Below are positions 17,201-24,554 of a stretch of DNA of 59,164 bases, in pieces. The translations under genes and the position numbers were made by a program. Under the pieces are notes generated by a model that did not search any database, was not told the origin of the DNA, and saw only the letters and a list, made by a program, of their open reading frames with translations. Position 1 is the first letter of the stretch. Each line of letters starts with the position of its first letter. Origin of the DNA: Desulfomicrobium macestii (lineage in GTDB: Bacteria > Desulfobacterota > Desulfovibrionia > Desulfovibrionales > Desulfomicrobiaceae); NCBI RefSeq assembly GCF_014873765.1, contig NZ_JADBGG010000029.1:1-59164 (forward strand). The letters run 5' to 3'.

Positions 17201-17377
17201 CACCTGCCCGCCATCTGCGAACTCGAAAACAACGTTATTGTCTGACATTTTCGGCTCTGCCTGGTCAAAGGCGGAGTCGAGCACGATATCCTGTCCCGGG
17301 ATCGCGCTGACAATTACGGACTGCCCGGCTTCGGGAGCCCTGACTGACAGCTTGGTGCCTTGTGTTGTTTCGGCCAT
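11210..17377 (-). CDS. Lap-type RTX adhesin A3, type I secreted, two VWA domains and tandem repeats
   Basis: A 2055-aa adhesin with the shared retention-module-like N-terminus and PAAGPEGG near residue 100, the likely LapG site. Residues about 160-690 are T1SS-143-like repeats (LYDQLDHPV and DGDGDAIT motifs). Residues about 692-1225 are three nearly identical 177-aa repeats. A first VWA domain (DFSGSI MIDAS) starts near 1240, a VCBS-like domain follows, then a second VWA (DTSGSMG) near 1615, RTX nonapeptides around 1845-1950, and a type I secretion C-terminus ending NTMLTNNINI. The ATG at 17377 has GGAGG 6 nt upstream; the ATG at 17389 overlaps that site. It diverges from the lapB operon, which should supply its exporter. 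Adhesion to surfaces or cells is the expected role; the ligand is unknown. Confidence 0.9.
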   Translation of the reverse strand: MAETTQGTKLSVRAPEAGQSVIVSAIPGQDIVLDSAFDQAEPKMSDNNVVFEFADGGQVVIEFSDIPDGQVPNIILADGTVLNLQEFLASLSEGDVEPAAGPEGGATGSGGVGEYRDDAGNLIDGVDKLGGLDPRDFTAITVEALEADVEDLNPLPSAGLAFGAADEDGLRISELTMTPFDGNDDGADGDHPAQFAYAEGVLNYDFGGDGPSATTPFVWSLAGLVALGVESRGNELQYEVVDGGTTLNAFYITEYPNGEYDNRIESLEPVRVDVFSLQVTDLAAGTYRFELYQPLDHSVSGTEDDILYNFSFTLTDGSGDSVVGGLNMIVDDDSPVATDAAINRTVDEDDIKTWLSDGNHPNDGNHDGSFTGDPYKWWDSGPANIKGSLASLVVFGADGPGEGGFSLSEDVSGLVAQNLYSKGEPLSYRVEGSTLIAYVGIGEPEGPGGDEDVQVARMISLPQERVVFTLELDSDGEYTFNLYDQLDHPVGDGQNNLPIDLASVIVATDGDGDAITLTGGFTINVTDDVPEQDGIFPVLKIVEEEMLPNGNQEENDFSIWGRPVDGWPDTKLATGSLASQVSFGADEDGTFSMLPDTSGLPELTSGGIPVTYLVEGNVLTATAGEVPVFTLTLQSDGHFSFLLQGPLDHAPGGGENLLLLDMSSIVKATDADGDSITLDKDFYIKIVDDMPTVDIDLNIGLEQQVLGAVVTDETSQLGVKVTGAESIFAYTVAPAAGADGGTPDVSLRIDDSATGFKTTVGGHLITLVADPDDNNVVYGKYTDGSGTHDAFTIEIGEDGKLSVTQHVAMVHPDPATLEGDPADTLSYDEAITLANKLSAVVTLEDGDQDVAMDAVGIGAFISFKDDGPAVDIDLNIGLEQQVLGAVVTDETSQLGVKVTGAESIFAYTVAPAAGADGGTPDVSLRIDDSATGFKTTVGGHLITLVADPDDNNVVYGKYTDDSGTHNAFTIEIGEDGKLSVTQHVAMVHPDPATLEGNPADTSSYDEAITLANKLSAVVTLEDGDQDVAMDAVGIGAFISFKDDGPAVDIDLNIGLEQQVLGAVVTDETSQLGVKVTGAESIFAYTVAPAAGADGGTPDVSLRIDDSATGFKTTVGGHLITLVADPDDNNVVYGKYTDGSGTHDAFTIEIGEDGKLSVTQHVAMVHPDPATLEGNPADTSSYDEAITLANKLSAVVTLEDGDQDVAMDAVGIGAFISFKDDGPATVADSAVVQAPEGGDYNVAWVLDFSGSINNTELNTMLLAVKAAAAKIFNNPDADDVSMSIVAFGANAVSFGPFTNLAAFNAKIDDIQADRPVNTGATDFTDAIEETMTAFVPQTGASNQVFFISDGNPNQQIASGNALLASTATEWSAFIGSNDLNVVTIGVGGGIQEQPLRDVDLDGEGSPILVGDFDALLDTLLDQITPGVTVSGNIISGVGNDDFGADGGRILSMTIEQVEGSPKVYTWDGDNTITVTVNGAAVETLVGDAFTVTTEHGGSLTFHFDSVGLNAPGSWEYTPPATMSSLQEVFPYQIVDGDGDVAASTLTIDVTPPAPKYLVVGENVSDTSATEGTDLVTDDDHRVDTSPYAPDGPIVGGDGKDVLVGDMGGYTAAGKIANIIMVLDTSGSMGNNGKLLAQRNAVNELLNQLGNSDAGTVRVHIVEYNGNRDGWSLDARGVGTWTLIPGDAGVGAEILAAQAAVTSLVANGGTNYEAGLEMAYQWASTAGNMLPNADLNQVIFLSDGVPTYHYSGDGTNTAGPGSSLDSFADEHFLGNGDGDTVNEVGGLEGLGFNIQAISIDNSANLGMLDLIDSDDASIVPSGGLVEALQDSLQPLLSPNPVGNDEISGGDGNDVIFGDSIYADDNDGGWEKFVADNPGLTPDQLRSELYYNHEAYGQEGSVGGNDTISGGAGNDIIYGQGGNDSIDGGTGNDTIIGGTGNDTMSGGAGQDTFSYAAGDVPDGAVTGDTILDFELGPDGDTLDLSALLSGTSSDPLDYVNITGALGLDGKATVDVRIDQDGAGGDYNTHVATITVTAVGADDSIDDVINTMLTNNINI
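13703..15295 (-). repeat. Three tandem 531-bp repeats inside A3
   Basis: Three consecutive 531-bp units (13703-14233, 14234-14764, 14765-15295) encode 177-aa domains starting near VDIDLNIGLEQQVLGAVVTD and ending near GIGAFISFKDDGPA. By eye neighbouring units differ at roughly ten positions or fewer, about 98% identity. Each unit encodes VAPAAGADGG, echoing the PAAG motif of the N-terminal cleavage site. Such identity indicates recent duplication or gene conversion and makes length variation by recombination likely. Confidence 0.9.
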
Positions 17378-17564
17378 GATAACCTCCATTGTGTTTCACA
17401 CGATTTATATTCATATTTGCTTAATAGTTTATCACACTTTAAAAACATCACTCCCTCTCATTTTTTTAAATAGTTTCACAAATGATACACGCCAAAATAT
17501 TCATCACTGTCAGCTCATAAAATAAAAGTACATTTTATATGCTCTTATACTTTCTGTTATATTC

Positions 17565-17621
17565 CTAATGGGAATCTATGTTTGCAGGGTCAAGCATGAA
17601 AGAAAATCAAGACGGGTATGA
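17565..17621 (-). promoter_or_regulatory. Predicted promoter and upstream operator of A3
   Basis: On the minus strand TCATACC (17615-17621), 13 nt, TTTCATGC abutting TTGACC (17588-17593), then 17 nt to CATTAG (17565-17570). The GGGTCAAGCATGAAAGA block is identical to that upstream of A1. The leader to the A3 start would be about 180 nt long. Confidence 0.5.
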
Positions 17622-17676
17622 TTTTTCCAGCGATTTCAGGGGAACGACAACGCCCTGAAATATGTAGGACAAAATG

Positions 17677-17732
17677 TCATACACGGAAAAAGTATGAGCG
17701 GTGGAAGGCGGCTGGAGCCGCGCCTCTCATAC
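17677..17732. promoter_or_regulatory. Cluster of TCATAC/GTATGA half-sites between A3 and lapB
   Basis: TCATAC (17677-17682), GTATGA (17692-17697) and TCATAC (17727-17732) lie upstream of lapB in the divergent region, matching half-sites in the adhesin promoters. They could couple expression of exporter and adhesins. No convincing -10/-35 pair for lapB was found. Confidence 0.35.
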
Positions 17733-17829
17733 TTTCGGGTGAGAGAAGAAAAACCGAATTTCCCTTGCAAGATGGCGGGTCAGGACTTAGTTTCCGGCAA
17801 CATATCAATATCATCGAGGCCAAGCACGC

Positions 17830-20043
17830 ATGAATGATCCCAAGGTCGCCATACCCATACCGGCTCCACAGGCCGCCGCCAAACCGCGGCCGGCAATCAC
17901 CGCCCAGATCAACCCTTCACAAGTTTATTTCACCCCACCGCTGGTGGGATGTTTGTCCGTGATATCCCGCCTGCAGGGCCGGCCAGTCAGCGCCACGGCC
18001 CTGGAAGCAGGCCTGCCGCGCACCCAGGAAGGCATGACTCCTTATGCGGTGATCCGCGCGGCGCGGCGTGAAGGCATAGACGCTCAGATCGCGCACAAAC
18101 CGGTCATCGACAAAATCTCCCCCCTGAACCTGCCCTGCATCCTGCTCATGCAGGACGGCTCGGCCTGCGTGCTGGTAAGCGTGACGTCCGGCACGGCCCG
18201 CGTCATCATGCCCGAGACCCCCGACGCACCCTTCGACACCCCGGTCGAGAAGCTGAAAGAAACCTACTCCGGGCACGCCGTCTTCGCCCGGCCCAAGGCC
18301 AGCCTGGACGGCAGGACCGAAGGGCTCAAGATCTTCAACACCAAGAAGTGGTTCTGGGGCACCATTTTTCATTTTCTGCCCATTTACCGACACGTCATCC
18401 TGGCTACGATTTTCATCAACCTGCTGGCCATCGCCTCGCCTCTTTTCACCATGAACGTGTATGACCGGGTCGTGCCCAACAACGCCCTTGAGACCTTGTG
18501 GGTGCTGGCGGTGGGTGTCGGCATCGCCTTCTTTTTCGACTTCGCGCTCAGGAACCTGCGTGGCTATTTCGTGGACGTGGCAGGCCGCAACTCCGACATT
18601 CTGGTGGCCAGCAAGCTCATGAGCCACATTCTGTCCATCCGCCTCGATCACAAACCCGAATCCACGGGAGCGCTCGTCAACAACATGCGCGAGTTCGATT
18701 CCCTGCGTGAGTTCTTCAGTTCCACCACACTGCTTGCGCTGGTGGATCTGCCCTTTTTGATCCTGTTCATTACCATCATCTTCTACATCGGAGGCCCCGT
18801 CGCCTTTGTTCCGGCCGTAGTCGCGCCCATCGTGATTTTGGTCGGCATCATCATGCAAGGCCCGCTGAAACGCGCCATCGAAGGCGGCTACAAGGAATCG
18901 ACCCAGAAAAACGCGTTGCTGGTCGAAACCGTGAGCGGCCTTGAGACCATCAAGACCAGCCGGGCCGAAGGCTCCATGCTCGGCCGCTGGGAAAACATCG
19001 TCGGCATGGGCGCAAAATCGGCCATCCGCTCCAAGTCGCTCTCCACCTTTTCTCTGAGCTTCACCCAGTTCGCCTCTCAGATCGTCTATTGCGGCGTCAT
19101 CATCTGGGGCGTGTACCGCATCTCCGAAGGCGCGATGACCATGGGCGGACTCATCGCCTGTTCCATCCTGGTCGGCCGGGCCATGGCCCCCCTGGGCGCG
19201 GTGGCGGCCATGCTGACCCGCCTGCAACAGAGCCGCATGGCGCTCAAGAACCTGGACCTGCTCATGCAGATCCCAAGCGAACGCCCCGAAGAAGTCCAGC
19301 ACCCCGAACATCAGGATCTGCGCGCCAGCATCACCTTCGAGGATGTGAGCTTCAAATATCCAAGCGCCCTGACCAACGCCCTGTCCCACATCGACCTGCA
19401 TATCGCGCAGGGCGAGCGCGTAGCCATCATCGGCAAGATGGGCTCGGGCAAGACTACCCTTGGCAAGCTTGTCAACGGCCTCTACGAGCCGCAAAAAGGG
19501 GCGGTGAAGATCGGCGGGCTTGACATCCGGCAGATCGACCCGGCCGAATTGCGGGCCAAGATCGGCTACATGGCCCAGGACAATTTTCTTTTCCACGGCA
19601 CGGTGCGCGAGAACATCACCCTCGGCGCGCCCCACGTCAGCGACCAGGCCCTGCTGCGCGCCGCGACCATCGCCGGGGTCACGGACTTCATCAAGAACAA
19701 CCCCGCCGGCTTCAACCTGCAGGTCGGGGAGCGTGGCCTGTCCCTTTCCGGCGGCCAGCGCCAGGCCATCACCATCGCCCGCACCCTGCTGCTCGACCCG
19801 GACATCGTCATCCTGGATGAACCCAGCAGTTCCATGGACGTGGGTGTGGAGGCCGTGCTCAAACTTCGTCTCTCTTCGGCCCTGAAAGGCAAGACCCTCA
19901 TCCTCATCACCCACAGACCGAGCCTGTTGTCCCTGGCCACGCGGGTCATCGCCCTTGAGGGCGGATCGATCATCGCCGACGGACCGCGCAACGAAGTCCT
20001 GACCGAGCTGCAAAAGCGCGGCAACGGAGCCAAAAATGTCTAA
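17830..20043 (+). CDS. lapB: Type I secretion ABC transporter, LapB/LssB type
   Basis: A 737-aa inner-membrane ATPase/permease predicted to export the adhesins. Residues 30-160 form a C39-like domain. Five to six transmembrane helices span about 180-430. The nucleotide-binding domain follows, with Walker A GKMGSGKTT, signature LSGGQ, Walker B DIVILDEPS and an H-loop THR. C39-like domains that lack protease activity are typical of transporters for Lap and RTX substrates; the cysteine in LVGCLSVI is present but the usual catalytic context is weak, and the substrates have no double-glycine leader. It opens a four-gene operon and overlaps the next gene by 8 bp. The ribosome site is weak (GAGG about 14 nt upstream). 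Confidence 0.93.
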   Translation: MNDPKVAIPIPAPQAAAKPRPAITAQINPSQVYFTPPLVGCLSVISRLQGRPVSATALEAGLPRTQEGMTPYAVIRAARREGIDAQIAHKPVIDKISPLNLPCILLMQDGSACVLVSVTSGTARVIMPETPDAPFDTPVEKLKETYSGHAVFARPKASLDGRTEGLKIFNTKKWFWGTIFHFLPIYRHVILATIFINLLAIASPLFTMNVYDRVVPNNALETLWVLAVGVGIAFFFDFALRNLRGYFVDVAGRNSDILVASKLMSHILSIRLDHKPESTGALVNNMREFDSLREFFSSTTLLALVDLPFLILFITIIFYIGGPVAFVPAVVAPIVILVGIIMQGPLKRAIEGGYKESTQKNALLVETVSGLETIKTSRAEGSMLGRWENIVGMGAKSAIRSKSLSTFSLSFTQFASQIVYCGVIIWGVYRISEGAMTMGGLIACSILVGRAMAPLGAVAAMLTRLQQSRMALKNLDLLMQIPSERPEEVQHPEHQDLRASITFEDVSFKYPSALTNALSHIDLHIAQGERVAIIGKMGSGKTTLGKLVNGLYEPQKGAVKIGGLDIRQIDPAELRAKIGYMAQDNFLFHGTVRENITLGAPHVSDQALLRAATIAGVTDFIKNNPAGFNLQVGERGLSLSGGQRQAITIARTLLLDPDIVILDEPSSSMDVGVEAVLKLRLSSALKGKTLILITHRPSLLSLATRVIALEGGSIIADGPRNEVLTELQKRGNGAKNV

Positions 20044-21364
20044 TCGAGTATATTCCGAATCCGACCTTGAATACATGAGCGTAGTCGACGCGGCCATGTA
20101 TCGCCGGGGGCACCGCTGGGCCTACGTGCTGTCCGCGACCATCTGCCTGCTCCTTGGCTCGCTGCTGGTCTGGACCCACTTCGCCATCCTCGACGAGGTC
20201 ACGCGCGGCATGGGCCAGGTCATCCCGTCCCAGCGGGTGCAGATCATCCAGAACCTCGAAGGCGGCATCCTCGAAGAAACCCTGGTGCGGGAAAACCAGC
20301 TCGTAGAAAAGGGCGACATCCTGGTCCGCATCAGCAACGAACTGGCGCAGAGTTCCCTGAAGGATACGGCCAGCCAGGCATTGGAGCATCAGGCCGCCAT
20401 CGCCCGTCTCAAGGCCGAATCGTCGGGCACGGAGCCGGTGTTTTCCGAAGAGCTCAAAACCAAGGCCCCAAAGGCGGTAAACGACCAGATGGCCATTTAT
20501 CGGGCGCGCATGGACCAACTGACTCAGGAAATGAACATCCTGCGCAGCCAGTACACGCAGCGTTTGCAGGAAGCCCGCGAGATGACCATCCGGCGCAACC
20601 AGACTGCCCAGGACCTCAAGCTGGCCCAGGAACAGATGAACATCGCCAAGCCCCTCATGGAAAAGAACGTGTACCCGAGAGTCGACTACCTCTCCCTGGA
20701 GCGTGCCGTCAGTTCCCTGCGCGGAGATCTGCAGAGCCTAGGCGTGGCCATCCCGCGTACGCAGCAGGCGGCGCAGGAGATCAAGGAGCGTCAGGCCCAG
20801 CGCATGGCCGAGTTCAAGGCCACGGCCCTGCAGGAGATGAACCAGCATCAGGTTGAGCTCAATTCCAAGCTGCACGCCCTGTCCGCCGGACAGGACCGGG
20901 TCACGCGCACGGACGTGCGCAGCCCTGTGCGCGGCACCGTCAAGCAGGTCATCCTCAATACCGTCGGCGGCGTGGTCAAACCCGGAGAACCGATCCTTGA
21001 GATCATTCCCCTGGACGACACCCTGCTCATCGAAGCCAACATCAAGCCCGCCGACATCGCCTTTTTGCATCCGGGCCAAAAAGCCATGATCAAGATCACG
21101 GCCTACGACTTCTCCATCTACGGCGGGCTTGAAGGTTCCGTCGAGCAGATCAGCGGCGACACCATCGAGGACCAGAAGGGCGAAAGCTTCTACAAGGTCA
21201 AGCTGCGCACCCAGGCCTCGGCCATCGTCTATCGCGGCGAGAAACTCCCGATCATTCCCGGCATGACCGCCAGCGTGGACATCCTGACCGGCAAGAAGAG
21301 CGTGCTCGACTACCTCTTAAAACCCATTCTCAAGGCCAAGGAGAACGCCTTGAGGGAGCGTTGA
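20036..21364 (+). CDS. lapC: Membrane-fusion (adaptor) protein of type I secretion, LapC/HlyD family
   Basis: A 442-aa periplasmic adaptor that should link the LapB-like transporter to an outer-membrane TolC/LapE-type pore. It has a short cytoplasmic N-terminus, one transmembrane helix near residues 30-50 (WAYVLSATICLLLGSLLVW), a lipoyl-type beta segment (QIIQNLEGGILEE), a long coiled-coil hairpin across roughly 100-290, and the HlyD beta-barrel with DVRSPVRGTVKQVILNTVGG and PGMTASVDI. Length matches the family. The start ATG overlaps the lapB stop, giving translational coupling; lapG follows after 4 bp. No gene for the outer-membrane pore is in the window. Confidence 0.93.
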   Translation: MSNRVYSESDLEYMSVVDAAMYRRGHRWAYVLSATICLLLGSLLVWTHFAILDEVTRGMGQVIPSQRVQIIQNLEGGILEETLVRENQLVEKGDILVRISNELAQSSLKDTASQALEHQAAIARLKAESSGTEPVFSEELKTKAPKAVNDQMAIYRARMDQLTQEMNILRSQYTQRLQEAREMTIRRNQTAQDLKLAQEQMNIAKPLMEKNVYPRVDYLSLERAVSSLRGDLQSLGVAIPRTQQAAQEIKERQAQRMAEFKATALQEMNQHQVELNSKLHALSAGQDRVTRTDVRSPVRGTVKQVILNTVGGVVKPGEPILEIIPLDDTLLIEANIKPADIAFLHPGQKAMIKITAYDFSIYGGLEGSVEQISGDTIEDQKGESFYKVKLRTQASAIVYRGEKLPIIPGMTASVDILTGKKSVLDYLLKPILKAKENALRER

Positions 21365-21368
21365 CCTA

Positions 21369-22445
21369 TTGAGATGGCCCGTCACCACGTTTCTTGTGCT
21401 GCTGGCGGCGGCCCTGTGTTTTCCAAGCGATTTCGCGGCAATGGGAACCGGAGCCGCGCCGATGCAAAACCAGACGGGCCAGGTGGAGCTTGCAAGCAGG
21501 GACGCGAATGCCGCAACGGGGGGCACCAGCCAAGAGACGAGGCAGGACAACGAATCCTCTCGGATGCCCCCCCCTTTGAAGACGCAAGCGGATATCGGGC
21601 CGGACCAGGAACGGGCCAAGGATGCCACCCCGGCCGTTTCGCGGAAACAAGGAGAGGCCCTCGACTCGCAGACAAGCGTTGCTTCGGAGCAGGCTCCGGA
21701 CACGCCGGCAAAGGTGCAGGGGCGGGATTCGAACGTGCCAACGGTTGCCAAGGCGGACCGGAATCAAGAATCGTCCACCCCAAAAGCGCCCCTGCCCGTA
21801 TGGCGTCAAGGCGCCCAGGCTCAAGCCCCGACGCCTTCAGGGCAGGCTCCGCGCACAAAATCAGAGACCGGCGATCAGCCTATACGGCTTTTTCAGAGCG
21901 CGGCCTTTCGCGGCAATTTCAATGCCCTGCCCAAATGGAAGCGGGTCCTGTCCAAGGTCAAGGGACAGATCCAGACGCTTGGCAGCTGCACTTCGGCCAA
22001 GACCTGCCCGCCCGGCGCGACCAGCTGGCAGCGCATCATGAAGCAGGCCAGAGGCAAGGAACGCACGGAACAGCTCAAGATGATCAATTCCTTTTTCAAC
22101 AAATGGCCCTACCGCCTGGACCAGGACGCCTACGGGGCCTCGGACTGGTGGGCCACTCCGCAGGAATTCCTGAAGATATCCGGAGATTGCGAGGACTACG
22201 CCATCATCAAGTACTTTGCCCTGCGGGAGCTGGGCTTCTCGAAGGACGAACTGCGCATCGTCGTGGTCAAGGATCGCATCAGAGGCATCGCGCACGCTGT
22301 TCTGGCAGTATTCACGGACGGGGATGCCTACATCCTGAACAACATCTCCGACGCAATTTTCACGCACGGCAAATACAGACACTACATTCCGCAATACTCC
22401 TTGAACGAGGAGCATCGGTGGTCACACATCCCTGTAGCGAACTAA
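21369..22445 (+). CDS. lapG: LapG-type periplasmic transglutaminase-like cysteine protease
   Basis: Predicted protease that releases Lap adhesins by cutting after the retention module. A hydrophobic N-terminus (MRWPVTTFLVLLAAALCF) looks like a signal peptide and supports the TTG start at 21369. Residues about 25-165 are low-complexity, rich in Q, P, T, K and E. The C-terminal 190 residues match the bacterial transglutaminase-like cysteine protease family, with catalytic Cys274 (GDCEDYA), His309 (AHAVLAV) and Asp328 (NNISDAI); the spacings resemble those of Pseudomonas LapG. At 358 aa it is about 100 aa longer than typical LapG because of the linker. It lies 4 bp after lapC and 19 bp before the HD-GYP-like gene. 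Probable substrates are A1, A2 and A3 through their PAAG sites. Confidence 0.9.
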   Translation: MRWPVTTFLVLLAAALCFPSDFAAMGTGAAPMQNQTGQVELASRDANAATGGTSQETRQDNESSRMPPPLKTQADIGPDQERAKDATPAVSRKQGEALDSQTSVASEQAPDTPAKVQGRDSNVPTVAKADRNQESSTPKAPLPVWRQGAQAQAPTPSGQAPRTKSETGDQPIRLFQSAAFRGNFNALPKWKRVLSKVKGQIQTLGSCTSAKTCPPGATSWQRIMKQARGKERTEQLKMINSFFNKWPYRLDQDAYGASDWWATPQEFLKISGDCEDYAIIKYFALRELGFSKDELRIVVVKDRIRGIAHAVLAVFTDGDAYILNNISDAIFTHGKYRHYIPQYSLNEEHRWSHIPVAN

Positions 22446-22464
22446 ACTTAACGGAGAGGGGAAT

Positions 22465-24537
22465 ATGACAGCATCAAGCAGCAAAGCAGCTCTGCCCGCC
22501 ATGGGCAAGAACAGGTCGGAACTGGTCATGGGGGTGGCCATCATCTCCCTGATCATCGTGGCCCTTTTGACCTGGGTGGCCTGGAGCGTCCGGGCCAAGC
22601 AGGGAGAGCTGCAAGAGCAGATCCAGGGACGGCTCGAATTGCTGGCCACCAGCCGTGCCGAAGTCCTCACGGCATGGCTCTCGGGTCTGGTCGAGCAGAC
22701 CGACAAACTCATCTCCTCGGACCTCTTTCGCCTTTACGCCACGGACATGGATCTCATCGACGCGGACCCGAGCTTTCTGATCACGGGCATCATCCCCGAA
22801 GGCGATTCCTATGACCAGATGGCCCAACTGACCGACCAGTTTCCCCTCATGCACCAGACCTTCTCCGATTTCACGGTCTTCGCGGGCTTTCTGTCCGGAC
22901 GTATCGTGCACCGCAGCGGACAGTCCTACATCGGCTCCGACTCGAGGGTGAACCCGCTTTCTCCCAGCCAGTCGGCCTTGATTAAAAAGACCTTCGCCTA
23001 TCCCATGGCCCACTTCTCCCCCTTGCGCCAGACAGACAACGGCCTGGTCATCGACATGTGCGTGCCGATCTTTTCCACTGCCGAGGAAAACGGGGAGAAG
23101 AAGGCGGTGGCCGTGGCCATGCTGACCAAGAGCGCGGGCATGACCATCACCTCCCTGCTCTCCAACACCCCGCTCTCGACCAGGGGGGAAAGGACACGGA
23201 TCATGCAGATGACCGAGGCTGGATTTCAGGAGATCGTGCCCTGGAGCCCTGGCGGGGTCGCTCCCATCCAGGCACCGCCAGAACTGGATTCGGGGCAGCG
23301 GCTCGGCTTTGACAAGCGCAACAGCCTGGGTGGCCAGACTTCCGTTTTTTCACTTGGCGTGAAGCTTCCCGATCTTGACCTGTGGGTCATCCAGGAGGTG
23401 GATACCCAGAGCGCGACCGTGGGATTGCAGGAGTACACCCGGGTTTCCCTGCTCATCGCGGGCCTCATCGCCATGGTCACGAGCCTTCTCTTCGGAGCCA
23501 TCTGGTGGCGCACCATGGGCCAGAGCCACAAGCGCATCGCCGGCAAGTTTCAGACCCTGGCCCAGGAGCTCGAACAACAGCGCAACTTCCTGGATTCCAT
23601 CAACGACTCGATCCCGGATTTCATCGCCGTCAAAAACCTGAACGGCAACTACACCTACGCCAACCCGGCATTGGCCGAAGGGGTGGGACGGCCGGAAGAC
23701 GAGGTGCTCGGTCTTGATGATATCGCCCTGTTCGGCTTCGACACCGGCAAGCGCCTGGAACAATCCGACGCCCAGACCCTGCAGACCGGGGAGCCCGTGA
23801 CCGTCACCGAACGCGTCTTCCTCAAGTCGCGGGAACATCATTTCCAGATCACCAAGGTCACCTTGAAGGGCGATCAGAACACGCCGCAAGGCATCGTCTC
23901 CGTATTCCGGGACATCACCGCCATGGTTCAGGCCGAGGACCGCAAGCGCCAGGCCATTTCCCAGACCGTGGAGGCGCTGGTCAAAGCCATCGAGTTCACG
24001 GACCCATACCTGGCCGGACATTCCCTGCTGATGCGCGACGTATCCTCCCTGCTGGCGGATAGCCTCAACCTGTCCCCTGAAGACAAATCCACCGTGGAAA
24101 TCGCCTCCAACCTGTCCCAGATCGGCAAGATTTTCATCGACAAGGCGATCCTGACCAAGGTCGATCAGCTTACCGAGGAAGAAAAAGAAATGGTCCAGAG
24201 GCATGTCGACCATGCGGCGGACATTCTGCGCCAGATCGACTTTGAACTGCCCGTTTACGAGGCGGTCTACCAGATGAACGAACGTCTCGACGGCAGCGGC
24301 TACCCCAAGGGCCTGTACGGCGAGGAGATCAGCATCCAGGCCAGGGTCCTGAGCGTGGCCAACAGCTTTTGCGCCATGATCCGCCCCCGGGCCTACAGAC
24401 CGGCCATGAGCCCCGCGCAAGCCCTTGAGAACCTGCGCTCGGCGGCAAACAGCTACGACCTACACATCGTCGAAGCCCTGTCCGCCGCCCTTGAAACATC
24501 ACGCGGCAACAGGCTGCTGGAGAAGGCGGGAGAATAG
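22465..24537 (+). CDS. Membrane sensor with Cache-like, PAS and degenerate HD-GYP domains (candidate LapD replacement)
   Basis: A 690-aa protein with transmembrane helices near residues 17-37 and 326-348 around a large periplasmic Cache-like region, then PAS (about 373-490) and HD-GYP (about 495-690). The GYP signature (DGSGYPKGL) is intact, but the core HD is Ser551-Gln552 (LSQIGK in place of LHDIGK), the HH pair before DGSGYP is Met604-Asn605, and the late Asp is Asn (SVANSFCAM). His519 and His580 remain. Phosphodiesterase activity is therefore doubtful, while nucleotide binding is possible. Last gene of the lapB-lapC-lapG operon, where LapD would be expected: a c-di-GMP receptor that restrains LapG is the best hypothesis. 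The ATG has a good GGAGAGGGG site. Confidence 0.85.
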   Translation: MTASSSKAALPAMGKNRSELVMGVAIISLIIVALLTWVAWSVRAKQGELQEQIQGRLELLATSRAEVLTAWLSGLVEQTDKLISSDLFRLYATDMDLIDADPSFLITGIIPEGDSYDQMAQLTDQFPLMHQTFSDFTVFAGFLSGRIVHRSGQSYIGSDSRVNPLSPSQSALIKKTFAYPMAHFSPLRQTDNGLVIDMCVPIFSTAEENGEKKAVAVAMLTKSAGMTITSLLSNTPLSTRGERTRIMQMTEAGFQEIVPWSPGGVAPIQAPPELDSGQRLGFDKRNSLGGQTSVFSLGVKLPDLDLWVIQEVDTQSATVGLQEYTRVSLLIAGLIAMVTSLLFGAIWWRTMGQSHKRIAGKFQTLAQELEQQRNFLDSINDSIPDFIAVKNLNGNYTYANPALAEGVGRPEDEVLGLDDIALFGFDTGKRLEQSDAQTLQTGEPVTVTERVFLKSREHHFQITKVTLKGDQNTPQGIVSVFRDITAMVQAEDRKRQAISQTVEALVKAIEFTDPYLAGHSLLMRDVSSLLADSLNLSPEDKSTVEIASNLSQIGKIFIDKAILTKVDQLTEEEKEMVQRHVDHAADILRQIDFELPVYEAVYQMNERLDGSGYPKGLYGEEISIQARVLSVANSFCAMIRPRAYRPAMSPAQALENLRSAANSYDLHIVEALSAALETSRGNRLLEKAGE

Positions 24538-24554
24538 GACCGCGCCTAACACTG

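Noticed and set aside
17917-20097. 726-aa minus-strand open frame opposite lapB
   Set aside because: Shadow of a clear ABC transporter; composition rich in D, H, G and Q with no domain.
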